The translations under genes were made by a program, and so were the position numbers. Shown piece by piece: positions 17,549 to 26,230 of a stretch of 64,000 nt of DNA. This stretch comes from Kaistella soli (lineage in GTDB: Bacteria > Bacteroidota > Bacteroidia > Flavobacteriales > Weeksellaceae): positions 310,001 through 374,000 of the forward strand of contig NZ_JAHOPF010000002.1 in assembly GCF_019038595.1 (NCBI RefSeq). The letters are read 5' to 3'. Positions within the stretch are counted from its first letter, which is position 1. Each line of letters begins with the position of its first letter. The notes beneath the pieces were generated by a model that saw only the letters and a list, made by a program, of their open reading frames with translations, was not told where the DNA came from and searched no databases.

Positions 17549-18121
17549 TTACTTCCGGGTTTGAAGTTCCTTAATTTTCGCCCTCATGACGGCAATTTCT
17601 TCCTCCTGTGCTTTGATAATTTCCTCGCCCAACTTTCTCACTTCCGGATCGACCAGATTACTTTCTTCGACCATAAGAATAGCCCCTGCATGGTGTGGAA
17701 TCATGGACTTTAGAAACTGGACATCTCCCACGGCTGTCTGCTGCCGAATCCCGGACCAAAACAGCACCATCATCACCACTCCGAGGCCCATAAGAATTTT
17801 ATTGAGTTTTTTGTTGGGATACATCTTCCCCATTAACAGCAGTTCGATGATTAACATAGGAGAAGCCATCAGGCCTGCCATGTATAACTGGTTTATGTTT
17901 GGAATTACGTTAGCCAGCTTGTCCACCATCGCATACATTAGTATAAACATTGAAATAAAGGAAATCAGAAGCATCCAAAATAACTTTTTGTATGCAGAGG
18001 CATGGCTTTCTTGCGCGTGCTGGACAGACTCCTTGCCCGATTCCATTTCATGTTTGGAATGATTGCCTGTTGTTGAATCAGTATCCTTAAGCATGTTGTG
18101 ATCATGTTCTAAATTTTTCAT
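17549..18121 (-). CDS. DUF305 domain membrane protein
   Basis: A 190-residue protein. A His/Ser/Glu-rich cytoplasmic N-terminus (about 1-42) is followed by three hydrophobic segments (about 47-66, 80-97 and 107-124). The C-terminal domain has the DUF305 core FLKSMIPHHAGAILM and a charged helical end (EEEIAVMRAKIKEL). DUF305 proteins form small helical bundles with conserved His and Met and recur in copper and silver regions, where metal binding is suspected. Here it lies between the haem-binding protein (12 bp gap) and the CPH-type ATPase (37 bp gap), which supports a copper-handling role. The mechanism is unknown. Confidence 0.82.
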   Translation of the reverse strand: MKNLEHDHNMLKDTDSTTGNHSKHEMESGKESVQHAQESHASAYKKLFWMLLISFISMFILMYAMVDKLANVIPNINQLYMAGLMASPMLIIELLLMGKMYPNKKLNKILMGLGVVMMVLFWSGIRQQTAVGDVQFLKSMIPHHAGAILMVEESNLVDPEVRKLGEEIIKAQEEEIAVMRAKIKELQTRK

Positions 18122-18133
18122 CCTAGTAATTTT

Positions 18134-18592
18134 TTAGTGAGGGTTAATGGTATTAAAAAAATCTAACAGTTCTTTTTTTTCATCCGCCGATAATCTGGCG
18201 TTTCCGTGCATCATGCGGTATGATTTTAAAGGCATTTCGTCTTTCTCAATCTGGCTGATGATGCTTTTTATTTTTGCTTTTTTACGTCTTTTTGAATAGT
18301 TATTGAACTCATCAAAATTGAGTTCTTCTTTGCCTTTTTTAATATGCCGGGCCATGAACCACGCGCCCGGCTGTAATACCGAATACCAGGGATAACGGGT
18401 ATTATTTGAATGACAGTCATAGCAGGAAACTTTAAGGATTGCAGCCACGTTGGCGGGCACCTTTTCGGTTCTTTCAAAACTTTGACCTGCCGGAACGGTG
18501 GAGACATTACGCTCCACCGGTATGAATTGAATGGCTAAAACAACCGCCACTACTATCACCGACAGCCAACCTATGATATTCAATTTTCTCAT
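18134..18592 (-). CDS. Haem-binding domain protein (CxxCH)
   Basis: A 152-residue protein with an N-terminal membrane anchor or uncleaved signal (residues 5-25) and one c-type haem attachment motif, CYDCH, near residue 57, followed by SNNTRYPWY. This layout matches the Bacteroidetes haem-binding domain family (a short cytochrome-like protein with a Met-containing MPLKSYRMMH stretch further on that may supply the second ligand). It should sit on the periplasmic side of the inner membrane. It starts 1 bp after the adaptor gene boundary (18592/18594), so it is tightly linked to the Cus pump. A redox link between copper and electron transfer is inference. Confidence 0.85.
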   Translation of the reverse strand: MRKLNIIGWLSVIVVAVVLAIQFIPVERNVSTVPAGQSFERTEKVPANVAAILKVSCYDCHSNNTRYPWYSVLQPGAWFMARHIKKGKEELNFDEFNNYSKRRKKAKIKSIISQIEKDEMPLKSYRMMHGNARLSADEKKELLDFFNTINPH

Positions 18593-18593
18593 A

Positions 18594-19799
18594 TTACATG
18601 GTGCTCATATCGTGACCCGCCATGGGATCAACCCCTTTCTTGAAAATGTATTCACTGTTCAGTAAGTATGCTCCGGACACCACTACTTCGTCTCCCGCCT
18701 TAATTCCTGATGTGATTTCTATTCTGTCTTCATATTCGAGACCCGTTTCCACCATTCTGTTGACGAAGGTGTTCTTCGCGGTTTTCATCCACACCGTGGA
18801 AGATTTGCCATCCCTGATTACCGCATCCACAGGCATTGAAAGACCATCACGGGATTTGTTTTCCACCAGAACATATACCGGCATGCCGGGTTTCAGCAGA
18901 TTTCCTTTGTTGGGCACGGAAATGCGAACCAGATTTATCCTGCTGGAGGCGCTTATTTCAGGGTTTGTAAAATCAATCTTCCCATTAATCTTCAAATTAT
19001 CCAGATCGGGAATATACACGGTAACTTTGCTGTCTTTCTGAAGGAGAGCCATTTGAGAGGAATAGACCTGCGCTTCCGCCCACAGCGATGAAAGATCTGC
19101 CAGATTCACGATGGTGCCACCTTCTGCAAGATAATCGCCTTCGGCAATGCTCAGATCGGTGATGTAACCGGCTGCATTGCTGAACACAGTGGTGGTAGGT
19201 GTGGCTTTTCCTGATCTTTCCAGCTGTTTGATCTGGCTTTCCGACATTCCCCATAAATAAAGCTTGTTTCGGGAACTTTGGAGCAGCTGGTCAAAATCAA
19301 TGGAAGTATTACCGACGAACAGCTTGCGTCTTTCTAATGCCAGCAAATATTCCTGCTTTGCATTATTGAGTTCTTCACTGTAAATATCGACCAACGGCGC
19401 CCCCTTCGGAACAAAATCGCCAATGTTTTTATAATACAACCGTTCAACTCTACCCATTACTCTTGAACTTACTGCCTGCATTTGGTACTGATTAAAATTG
19501 AGTGTTCCGGTCAGCGTAAGTTTATCAGCCATAGACCCATCTGATAGCGCGACTGTTTTGATATTCCCAAGTTTAACCTGCTCGTCATTCAAAATAATTT
19601 CGTTAGGATCAGCATTCTTTTTCTTCTCGACAGGCACCAAATCCATGTGACAAATGGGGCATTTTCCGGGTTTATCGGAGACTACCTGTGGGTGCATGGA
19701 ACAGGTGTAGTATATATCGTGGCCGGCATGAGGATCTTCCTCCTTTTTACAGGAGTAAAGAAAAACCAGCAAGGCCAGCATTAAAATATTAAATTTCAT
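18594..19799 (-). CDS. cusB: RND periplasmic adaptor with metal-binding module, CusB-like (second copy)
   Basis: A 401-residue lipoprotein (lipobox in LLVFLYSCKKE). A heavy-metal-binding module follows at residues 30-60 (YTCSMHPQ ... CPICHMDL), with His in place of the usual Gly before Met. The rest is a membrane-fusion protein: beta-barrel start (LTGTLNFNQYQ), lipoyl-type segment (VERLYYKNIGDFVPKGAPLVDI), a short helical hairpin (about 150-200), and barrel and C-terminal domains ending in GHDMSTM, which is Met/His-rich. It follows another adaptor of similar design with an 11 bp gap. It should bridge CusA and CusC or shuttle periplasmic copper. Two adaptor genes in a row may mean a mixed hexamer or separate roles. 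Confidence 0.87.
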   Translation of the reverse strand: MKFNILMLALLVFLYSCKKEEDPHAGHDIYYTCSMHPQVVSDKPGKCPICHMDLVPVEKKKNADPNEIILNDEQVKLGNIKTVALSDGSMADKLTLTGTLNFNQYQMQAVSSRVMGRVERLYYKNIGDFVPKGAPLVDIYSEELNNAKQEYLLALERRKLFVGNTSIDFDQLLQSSRNKLYLWGMSESQIKQLERSGKATPTTTVFSNAAGYITDLSIAEGDYLAEGGTIVNLADLSSLWAEAQVYSSQMALLQKDSKVTVYIPDLDNLKINGKIDFTNPEISASSRINLVRISVPNKGNLLKPGMPVYVLVENKSRDGLSMPVDAVIRDGKSSTVWMKTAKNTFVNRMVETGLEYEDRIEITSGIKAGDEVVVSGAYLLNSEYIFKKGVDPMAGHDMSTM

Positions 19800-19810
19800 C
19801 TTATCAATTT

Positions 19811-21061
19811 TTATCTGTTAATTTTTATGAAACTTTCGCTGTCCATCAGGTACTGTGCATTTTCGGCAACTCCATCTTCAGGAAGCAAACCACTGACGAT
19901 CTGAATTTTATCGCCTACCACCGCGCCGGTAACAACCTTGTGGGCAATAAAACCGCCTTCAACTTTTTTGAACGCAATTTTATCAATCCCCAAAGAAACC
20001 ACCGCTGATTTCGGCAGCCAGTCTGCCATTCTGTTGTGGCTCATAATCTCCGTTTTAACCTGACTTCCGACAGGAATTTTTGCGGTGGAATTATCAAAAT
20101 AGACCCGCGCCGTTACGGTTTTGCTGCCCTGCCTGAAGAACGGTTCAATAAAACCGATGGTTCCTTTGAAGCGGCTCTCCGGATTAGCTTCTGGGATGAT
20201 CATGACTGACTGTCCTTTGCTGACCAGTGCGATGTCTTCAGAGAAAATATTGATCAGAGCCCAGGTTCTGTTGGGATTGTAGACACTGAAAATATTCTGT
20301 CCTTTTTGAAGATACATTCCTTCCTTCAGCGGTAGTTCTGCGGTGACCTCGTTATTTGAAGCCATTGCGGGTGCAGATTGTGGTGATGAACCCATGCTTC
20401 CGGCCGATCCTGCCTGCTGAATGTGTCCGCTGTAATTGCTGAAAACCGGAACTGTGAGATCAGGTTTCCCTCGCTGGATGACTTTCTGTATCTGTGAAGC
20501 CGGCATTCCCAAAAGAAGGAGTTTCTGGCGTGAAGCATCGATCATTGTTTTGTTTGAGCGGTCATTTTTAATAACGAAGAGCAGGTTTTGCTGTGCGGTT
20601 AAAAGTTCCGGGCTGTATATATCTAAAATACGCTGCCCTTTCGACACTTTCTGGTATTTATACCGCACATAGAGTTTCTCGATACGGCCCGCAACGCGTG
20701 AGGAAATACTGCCAATCTGTCGAGTATCGTATTCTACCGTCCCTAAAGCATCAACCGTGGTGGGTATGTTTTCTCTTTTTACTTTTATTACGGGCTGTTC
20801 CGACACTACAAATTCATTGGTTGGTTTCAGCAGATCGTCGAGTTTAATCCCCTCTTCCTTTTTTTCAGGTGCATCTTTCAGGACCAAATCCATCCCACAT
20901 TTGGGACATTTGCCGGGTTTGTCTGAAATCACTTCCGGGTGCATCGGACAGGTATAAGTATGCATTGCAGCTTCTGCCGAGTGCTTATCTTCCCAGAACT
21001 TAACTTTGTCACACGCCGTCAAACCAAATAAAAGCATAGTGAATATTATAATTTTTCTCAT
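19811..21061 (-). CDS. cusB: RND periplasmic adaptor with metal-binding module, CusB-like (first copy)
   Basis: A 416-residue lipoprotein (MRKIIIFTMLLFGLTACDK). The module YTCPMHPE...CPKCGMDL lies at residues 36-65 and is almost identical to the second module of the multicopper oxidase. The adaptor body has the usual order: barrel strand (TVDALGTVEYD), lipoyl half (RIEKLYVRYKYQKVSKGQRIL), helical hairpin with LLTAQQNLLF, a Gly/Ser/Met linker near 220-235 (GSAGSMGSSPQSAPAM), and barrel domains. Its ATG overlaps the cusC stop codon in ATGA (21058-21061), which implies translational coupling. It should connect the CusA permease to CusC. Confidence 0.88.
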   Translation of the reverse strand: MRKIIIFTMLLFGLTACDKVKFWEDKHSAEAAMHTYTCPMHPEVISDKPGKCPKCGMDLVLKDAPEKKEEGIKLDDLLKPTNEFVVSEQPVIKVKRENIPTTVDALGTVEYDTRQIGSISSRVAGRIEKLYVRYKYQKVSKGQRILDIYSPELLTAQQNLLFVIKNDRSNKTMIDASRQKLLLLGMPASQIQKVIQRGKPDLTVPVFSNYSGHIQQAGSAGSMGSSPQSAPAMASNNEVTAELPLKEGMYLQKGQNIFSVYNPNRTWALINIFSEDIALVSKGQSVMIIPEANPESRFKGTIGFIEPFFRQGSKTVTARVYFDNSTAKIPVGSQVKTEIMSHNRMADWLPKSAVVSLGIDKIAFKKVEGGFIAHKVVTGAVVGDKIQIVSGLLPEDGVAENAQYLMDSESFIKINR

Positions 21062-22305
21062 CTTCTTTCTATTAAGCGGTCAATTTCAGTTTGCGTCTGC
21101 AGTGCTTTGGTAAGGATCTCGAAATATTCCAGTTGGGCCATATTCAGCTGTTCCCATGCGTCATATAACATGAAGAGTTCTTCCGTATTCTGCTCATAGC
21201 CCAACTGCATGGATTTGTAGTTGTTTTTTAAGGCCGGAATAATGGTGTCTTCGTAGAGTTTCAGCTGATTTTTATTCAGGTCCAGTTCATTGCGCATTCC
21301 GTAGGCCATTCCGCTGTATTCGTTCACCATCATTTCTTTCTGTGCCTGCAAGGCTTCTTCTTTCAGTTTCAGGCTTTCAATATTGGCTTTATTCATGCCT
21401 GAAGCCCAGGATACGAAAGGCAGTTTTGCCATCAGCATCAGAGAAAACTGCATGGGCTGGCCACCAAAACCAAACATGTTTTCGAACTTTACGCCAAATT
21501 CCGGCTTTAGATTCTGCTTTTCCAGATCCTGTTTGAGTTTGGCAATATTAATTTCCCGGTCGATGCCACGCAAGTCACTTCTGTTCTGCTCAAAAAGATC
21601 CTGACCAAAGGTCTCCAGGGAATAATCGTTCAAGTTGTACTCAGGCAGGATTTCCAGCGGTGACAGGGCGTCTCTTCCCATGAGGGCATTCAACCGGATG
21701 CGGTTGACGCGCAGGTCATTCTCATACATGAGCTGCATGTTTTTTGAACTTCCGAGGGCCGCTTTGGCTTTGTAATAGGCGGATATTTTGGAAAGTCCGT
21801 TTTTGTACCGGATCTCGGCGTTTCTGATCATGAAATCCAGCATCTTTTCGTTTTCCTTAACGACCTTCAGCTTTTTATCCAGGACAATGGAACTGTAATA
21901 CAGTTTTTTTGCATCCTGAAAGTTTTCATTGAGGGCGGCATAAAGTTTTTCCTTTTCTACAGCAGACATTGCCTTCATCAGATTTTCGTTGGCGTTGAGT
22001 TTCTTTCTGTTGGGCAACATCTGTTCCACCGAAACTGCTACTGAGCCCATGCCGAGCATATCGCCGTCGCGCTGCCAGAGTTTTGCATTATAGGGCGTCA
22101 TGAAGAAACCTGCTCCTACGGTTGGAGGCATCCAGCTTCTTGCTCCTTTTGCGGCAGCATCCATTGACCGGATTTCGGCATTGTACATTTTTACCACCGG
22201 ATGGTTGGCTGCGATACTGTCCATTACTGCGGGCAGGGACATTTGCTGAGCATCAATGGTAGTGTAAAGGAAGGCCAGTACTGCTGTTATTATTAATTTT
22301 TTCAT
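21058..22305 (-). CDS. cusC: TolC-family outer-membrane factor, CusC-like
   Basis: A 415-residue protein with an N-terminal signal (MKKLIITAVLAFLYTTIDAQ). It is rich in long amphipathic helices and has the repeat structure of outer-membrane efflux proteins: MDSIAANHPVVKMYNAEI near the start and a second related segment in the C-terminal half (NEYSGMAYGMRNELDLNKNQLKLYEDTIIPAL). It is shorter than enterobacterial CusC and lacks a clear lipobox. It lies 18 bp downstream of the C-terminal CusA fragment and overlaps the first cusB by 4 bp. It should form the outer-membrane channel of the copper/silver pump. Confidence 0.87.
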   Translation of the reverse strand: MKKLIITAVLAFLYTTIDAQQMSLPAVMDSIAANHPVVKMYNAEIRSMDAAAKGARSWMPPTVGAGFFMTPYNAKLWQRDGDMLGMGSVAVSVEQMLPNRKKLNANENLMKAMSAVEKEKLYAALNENFQDAKKLYYSSIVLDKKLKVVKENEKMLDFMIRNAEIRYKNGLSKISAYYKAKAALGSSKNMQLMYENDLRVNRIRLNALMGRDALSPLEILPEYNLNDYSLETFGQDLFEQNRSDLRGIDREINIAKLKQDLEKQNLKPEFGVKFENMFGFGGQPMQFSLMLMAKLPFVSWASGMNKANIESLKLKEEALQAQKEMMVNEYSGMAYGMRNELDLNKNQLKLYEDTIIPALKNNYKSMQLGYEQNTEELFMLYDAWEQLNMAQLEYFEILTKALQTQTEIDRLIERR

Positions 22306-22323
22306 TTTGTAATCATTTAAGGA

Positions 22324-24282
22324 TTAATGGGCAGCGTCGAGGACGTCAATTTTCCCTAGTTTGTTCAGTTCCCATTCCTTCTGCATATAAAAGATAATTG
22401 GTGTTACCAAAAGGATGTGAATGGCCGAAGTGAAAACACCACCAACCATCGGCAATACGATTGGTTTCATCATATCACTTCCCACGCCGTGGCTCCACAG
22501 GATGGGTACAAGCCCGAAGAGGGTCACGCAAACCGTCATAATCTTTGGTCTTAATCTTTTGGCTGCACCATGAATGACATATTCACGAAGTTCTTCATTG
22601 GTGATGGTCTCCCTTGAGTTGCCATTTTTTGCAATAAGCTGAACCATGGCGTCGTTCAGGTAGATGACCATCACGATTCCGGTTTCCACCGCAAGTCCGA
22701 ATAGGGCAATAAATCCCACTGCTACTGCTACGGAAAGGTTCACCCCCCAAATCGAAATCATAAAAACGCCCCCGATTAATGCAAAAGGAATACTGATGAG
22801 ATTAAAAAAAGCTTCGCGGTAAGAATTGAATGCAAAATACATGGAGAGGAAAATCACGACCAATACCAGTGGCATAATCATTTTTAAGGTCTGCTCACCC
22901 CGAATCAGGTTTTCATACTGGCCGCTCCATTCCACGAAATAGCCTTTAGGCATTTTGGTGACCATGCTGTTGAGTTTTTTCTGTGCTTCTGCTACGGTAC
23001 TGCCTAAATCCCGATCACGGACGTTGAACAGAACAGTTCCGCGTAACATGGCATTTTCAGAATTAATCATTGGTGGACCTTCTGTAAGGCGGATGTCCGC
23101 CACTGCACTCAGTGGGATGGATCCAAATTCCATGGTCTGCATAGGCAGTCTTCTCAGTGACTCCAGATTATTTCTGAAATCCTGGCCGTACCTGGCGTTT
23201 ACCGAGAATCGCTGTCGGCCTTCGACGGTGGTGGTTAGTTTCATTCCGCCAAGGGCACTTTCTACGACTGCATTTACATCATCCACGCTTAGCCCGTATC
23301 TTCCTACTTCTTCGCGTTTCACTTGAATGTCCACATATTTTCCGCCGGTAATCGGTTCGACATACATGTCCTTGATCCCTTCAATTCCTGTGAGTTCCTT
23401 TTTAATCTTTTCTGAAAGGACGGCAATACTGTCCAGGTTCTGTCCGTATACTTTTACGCCCACATCCGTTCTGATCCCGGTTGAAAGCATATTGATTCGG
23501 TTGGAAATCGGCATGGTCCAGCCATTGGTAACGCCTGGAATCTGCAGTTTGGCATTCAGCTCATTGATGAGATCATCTTTTGTTTTGCCCTCGCGCCATT
23601 CGCTTTGCGGTTTCAACAAAATAATGGTTTCAATCATGGAGATGGGTGAATTATCTGTCGCCGTGTTGGCTCTTCCGGCTTTTCCGAGGACATGATCCAC
23701 TTCCGGAATTCCCTTAATGATTTTATCCTGTACCTGCAGTAATCTTTTGGCTTCAGAGTTTGAAATATCGGGAAGGGTAACCGGCATAAAGAGCAAGGAT
23801 CCTTCATCCAAAGGCGGCATAAACTCACGTCCAAGGTTCATTATCATTGGAATACTGATGAGCAGTGCCAAAATATTAATTCCCAGCGTGGTTTTTTTCC
23901 ATTTTATGCACCATCTTATCAGCGGTTCGTAAATCCGTTCCAAGCCTCTGTTTATTGGGTTTTTATTATCGTCCTTAAATTTTCCCTTCATGAAAAAGGA
24001 GATGAGCACCGGGGCAAGGGTAAGCACCAAGATTGCATCAACAATCAGGATGAAGGTTTTGGTGTACGCCAGCGGATGAAAAAGTTTACCTTCCTGACCG
24101 GTCAACATAAATACCGGGAGAAAAGAAACCACGATGATTACCGTAGAAAAAAATACGCCTCTGGATACCTGTAAGGATGATTTTTCGATAATCTTCAACC
24201 GAATGTCTTCGGGAATTTTAACGTAACTGTCTTTCTCCTTCTCTTTTTTTCTGAATATATTTTTAAACCAGTTGGTTTTCAT
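22324..24282 (-). CDS. cusA: CusA-type RND permease, C-terminal part (split gene)
   Basis: A 652-residue ORF that continues a CusA protein. It opens with a basic segment (MKTNWFKNIFRKKEKEKDSY) and then joins the family at LKIIEKSSLQVSRGVFFSTVIIV, which is the region after TM4. It carries the second periplasmic domain with likely copper Met positions (LLFMPVTLP, WTMPISNRINMLSTG) and TM helices to the end (MVGGVFTSAIHILLVTPIIF). The start ATG is 2 nt after the stop of the N-terminal ORF, in the -1 frame. The -1 frame has its own stop at 24295-24297, so no upstream extension is possible. The two halves could be coupled by termination-reinitiation, or the gene may be frameshifted. Confidence 0.85.
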   Translation of the reverse strand: MKTNWFKNIFRKKEKEKDSYVKIPEDIRLKIIEKSSLQVSRGVFFSTVIIVVSFLPVFMLTGQEGKLFHPLAYTKTFILIVDAILVLTLAPVLISFFMKGKFKDDNKNPINRGLERIYEPLIRWCIKWKKTTLGINILALLISIPMIMNLGREFMPPLDEGSLLFMPVTLPDISNSEAKRLLQVQDKIIKGIPEVDHVLGKAGRANTATDNSPISMIETIILLKPQSEWREGKTKDDLINELNAKLQIPGVTNGWTMPISNRINMLSTGIRTDVGVKVYGQNLDSIAVLSEKIKKELTGIEGIKDMYVEPITGGKYVDIQVKREEVGRYGLSVDDVNAVVESALGGMKLTTTVEGRQRFSVNARYGQDFRNNLESLRRLPMQTMEFGSIPLSAVADIRLTEGPPMINSENAMLRGTVLFNVRDRDLGSTVAEAQKKLNSMVTKMPKGYFVEWSGQYENLIRGEQTLKMIMPLVLVVIFLSMYFAFNSYREAFFNLISIPFALIGGVFMISIWGVNLSVAVAVGFIALFGLAVETGIVMVIYLNDAMVQLIAKNGNSRETITNEELREYVIHGAAKRLRPKIMTVCVTLFGLVPILWSHGVGSDMMKPIVLPMVGGVFTSAIHILLVTPIIFYMQKEWELNKLGKIDVLDAAH

Positions 24283-24284
24283 TG

Positions 24285-25568
24285 TTATGGGTTTTTATTT
24301 TGTTGATGGTTCTGCCAATCGGAGAGATTTTTATAGGCATTTTCGGACATGATAATTCCGTTATCCACGATCACCCCAATTGCCAGTGCAATTCCGGTAA
24401 GCGACATAATATTGGAGGAAAGTCCAAACGCATTGAGCAGAATAAAACTGATGGCAATGGTGACCGGAATCTGAATAATGATACTTAATGCACTTCGCCA
24501 GTGGAACAGGAACAGAATAACAATGATAGCGACCACGATGATCTCTTCGATCAGCTTGGTTTTGATATTGTCTATTGCCCCTTCAATAAGGGTACTGCGG
24601 TCGTACGATGTCTTGAAGGTGACGCCTTCAGGGAGTCCTTTTTCAACGTCCTTCATTTTCTCTTTCACATCGTTGATGACCTTATCCGCATTTTCGCCAT
24701 ACCGTGCCACCACGATACCGCCCACGACTTCACCTTCACCGTCCGCATCAAAAATACCCAGGCGGAGATCACCACCCATCTGTACAGAGCCAATGTCTTT
24801 AACCCGCACAGGAATTCCGTTGTAATTTCCCAAAGCAATTTCCTCGATATCGGCTACGTTCTTTATGTACCCCAGTCCGCGAATGATGTATGCCATATCA
24901 GCCATCTCAAATTTACGTCCGCCCACATCATTATTGTTGGCTTTCACTTTGTTCATAACATCCATGAGGGATACGTTATAGTACTGGAGTTTTACAGGAT
25001 CTACAATGAGTTGGTACTGTTTTTCGAAGCCGCCAAAGGAGGCTACTTCCGCCACACCGGGAACCGTCTGAAGCGCAAACTTTACATACCAGTCCTGAAG
25101 GGCACGCTGGTCTCCCAAATCCATTTTGGGTGCATCGAAATGATACCAGAAGACGTGACCTACACCGGTGCCATCCGGTCCGAGAGTAGGGGTAACATCC
25201 TGCGGGAGTAAGCGCTGCGCATAATTGAGCCGTTCCATTACCCTGGTTCTGGCCCAATATATGTCCACATTATCTTCGAAAATGACATACACGAAACTCA
25301 TCCCAAACATAGAGGAAGCCCGGATATTTTTGATTTTCGGAATGCCCTGAAGGTTGCTGACCAGCGGGAAAGTCACCTGATCTTCAATAATCTGGGGACT
25401 TCTGCCCATCCACTCCGTAAAAACGATGACCTGGTTCTCACTCAGATCCGGAATTGCATCGATGGGATTGTCCCTTACCGCAAAAATACCCCAGATAAAA
25501 AGGCCGATTGCTATCAGCAAAACGAAATACCTGTTGCGGAGGGACAGTTTGATTAAATTTTGAATCAT
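24285..25568 (-). CDS. cusA: CusA-type RND permease, N-terminal part (split gene)
   Basis: A 427-residue ORF covering the first third of a CusA permease: TM1 (RNRYFVLLIAIGLFIWGIFA), the first periplasmic domain (VFWYHFDAPKM, QDWYVKFALQTVPGVAEVASFGG) and helices TM2-TM4. The TM4 motif is GIALAIGVIVDNGIIMSENA, the HME-4 (Cu+/Ag+) type, with one acidic residue where divalent pumps have two. It ends in a hydrophilic tail (SDWQNHQQNKNP) at a TAA, 2 nt before the ATG of the C-terminal half. Both parts are fully conserved up to the break. It is preceded by the DUF3347 gene by 14 bp. Substrate (Cu/Ag) is inferred from motif and neighbours. Confidence 0.85.
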   Translation of the reverse strand: MIQNLIKLSLRNRYFVLLIAIGLFIWGIFAVRDNPIDAIPDLSENQVIVFTEWMGRSPQIIEDQVTFPLVSNLQGIPKIKNIRASSMFGMSFVYVIFEDNVDIYWARTRVMERLNYAQRLLPQDVTPTLGPDGTGVGHVFWYHFDAPKMDLGDQRALQDWYVKFALQTVPGVAEVASFGGFEKQYQLIVDPVKLQYYNVSLMDVMNKVKANNNDVGGRKFEMADMAYIIRGLGYIKNVADIEEIALGNYNGIPVRVKDIGSVQMGGDLRLGIFDADGEGEVVGGIVVARYGENADKVINDVKEKMKDVEKGLPEGVTFKTSYDRSTLIEGAIDNIKTKLIEEIIVVAIIVILFLFHWRSALSIIIQIPVTIAISFILLNAFGLSSNIMSLTGIALAIGVIVDNGIIMSENAYKNLSDWQNHQQNKNP

Positions 25569-25582
25569 GGTTGTGTACGGTT

Positions 25583-26206
25583 TTACTTAATTTCTTCCTG
25601 AACCTCGCCACATGAAAGCATTTCTTTGCCGTAATAAGGATTCTTCACCTCACGTGAATCGCTAAGCCAAAAAGCGCCTTTGTTATCATTATACATCGGG
25701 CAGAATACTTTGTACACCGGTTTTGGAGTTCCGAAATCTTTCAGCAGATCGTAAAAATCGACACTCATTAAATCCAGATGTTCCCGCTGATGATCAATAT
25801 TCCCAGCGTTATCTGCAATGTGCTCCGCATGTTCACTGATGCTTGATTCCAAATCCGCAAATTCTTTCTTCTGTTCAGCGGAAAAACCGATTTTGTCTAT
25901 TTTGGGAAAGGACGCCAAGATTCCTTTTGCTGCACTTACCGCTTCCTTATCATCATCACCGGACAACGCGAATGTAAGGTGGGTGTAATGAGAATAAAGC
26001 TCCGTGAGGTCAGCGGAAGTTTTTTTTGCTTCGCTTACGGTTACCTCTTTATTCATTTCCATATTGTCCATCGCTGGACTGTCAGACATTGTGCTCATAT
26101 CGTGTTGCATGGTTGTATCAGTGGTGTTTTTATGTTCTTTGTTTTCTTTGCAGGAAGTAAGTGCAAATGTGCCGATTGCCAAAAGGCTGAATAGTACTGT
26201 TTTCAT
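25583..26206 (-). CDS. DUF3347 domain periplasmic lipoprotein
   Basis: A 207-residue protein. A lipoprotein signal (LLAIGTFALTSCKEN) is followed by a Met/His/Asp-rich linker (about residues 30-55, MQHDMSTMSDSPAMDNMEM) that could bind copper. The rest is a helical DUF3347 domain with the typical ending KVFCPMYNDNKGAFWLS, NPYYGKEMLSCGEV, which places two Cys and two Met near one another. The domain is often found fused to or beside CusB-type proteins and is thought to bind metal in the periplasm. It precedes cusA by 14 bp and follows the TRASH-like lipoprotein gene by 24 bp, so it belongs to the cus/cop operon. Confidence 0.85.
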   Translation of the reverse strand: MKTVLFSLLAIGTFALTSCKENKEHKNTTDTTMQHDMSTMSDSPAMDNMEMNKEVTVSEAKKTSADLTELYSHYTHLTFALSGDDDKEAVSAAKGILASFPKIDKIGFSAEQKKEFADLESSISEHAEHIADNAGNIDHQREHLDLMSVDFYDLLKDFGTPKPVYKVFCPMYNDNKGAFWLSDSREVKNPYYGKEMLSCGEVQEEIK

Positions 26207-26230
26207 TATTTTATAAGTTTAAAGATTATT

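Noticed and set aside
24285-24300. Programmed -1 frameshift at the cusA break
   Set aside because: The sequence T-AAA-AAC would be needed as X-XXY-YYZ, but the first base is T and the -1 frame reads a TAA there. Reinitiation or a plain indel fits better.
24501-25211. A 236-codon plus-strand ORF inside the CusA region
   Set aside because: It is the antisense of a well conserved permease; its translation has no recognisable domain and mirrors the codon structure of cusA.
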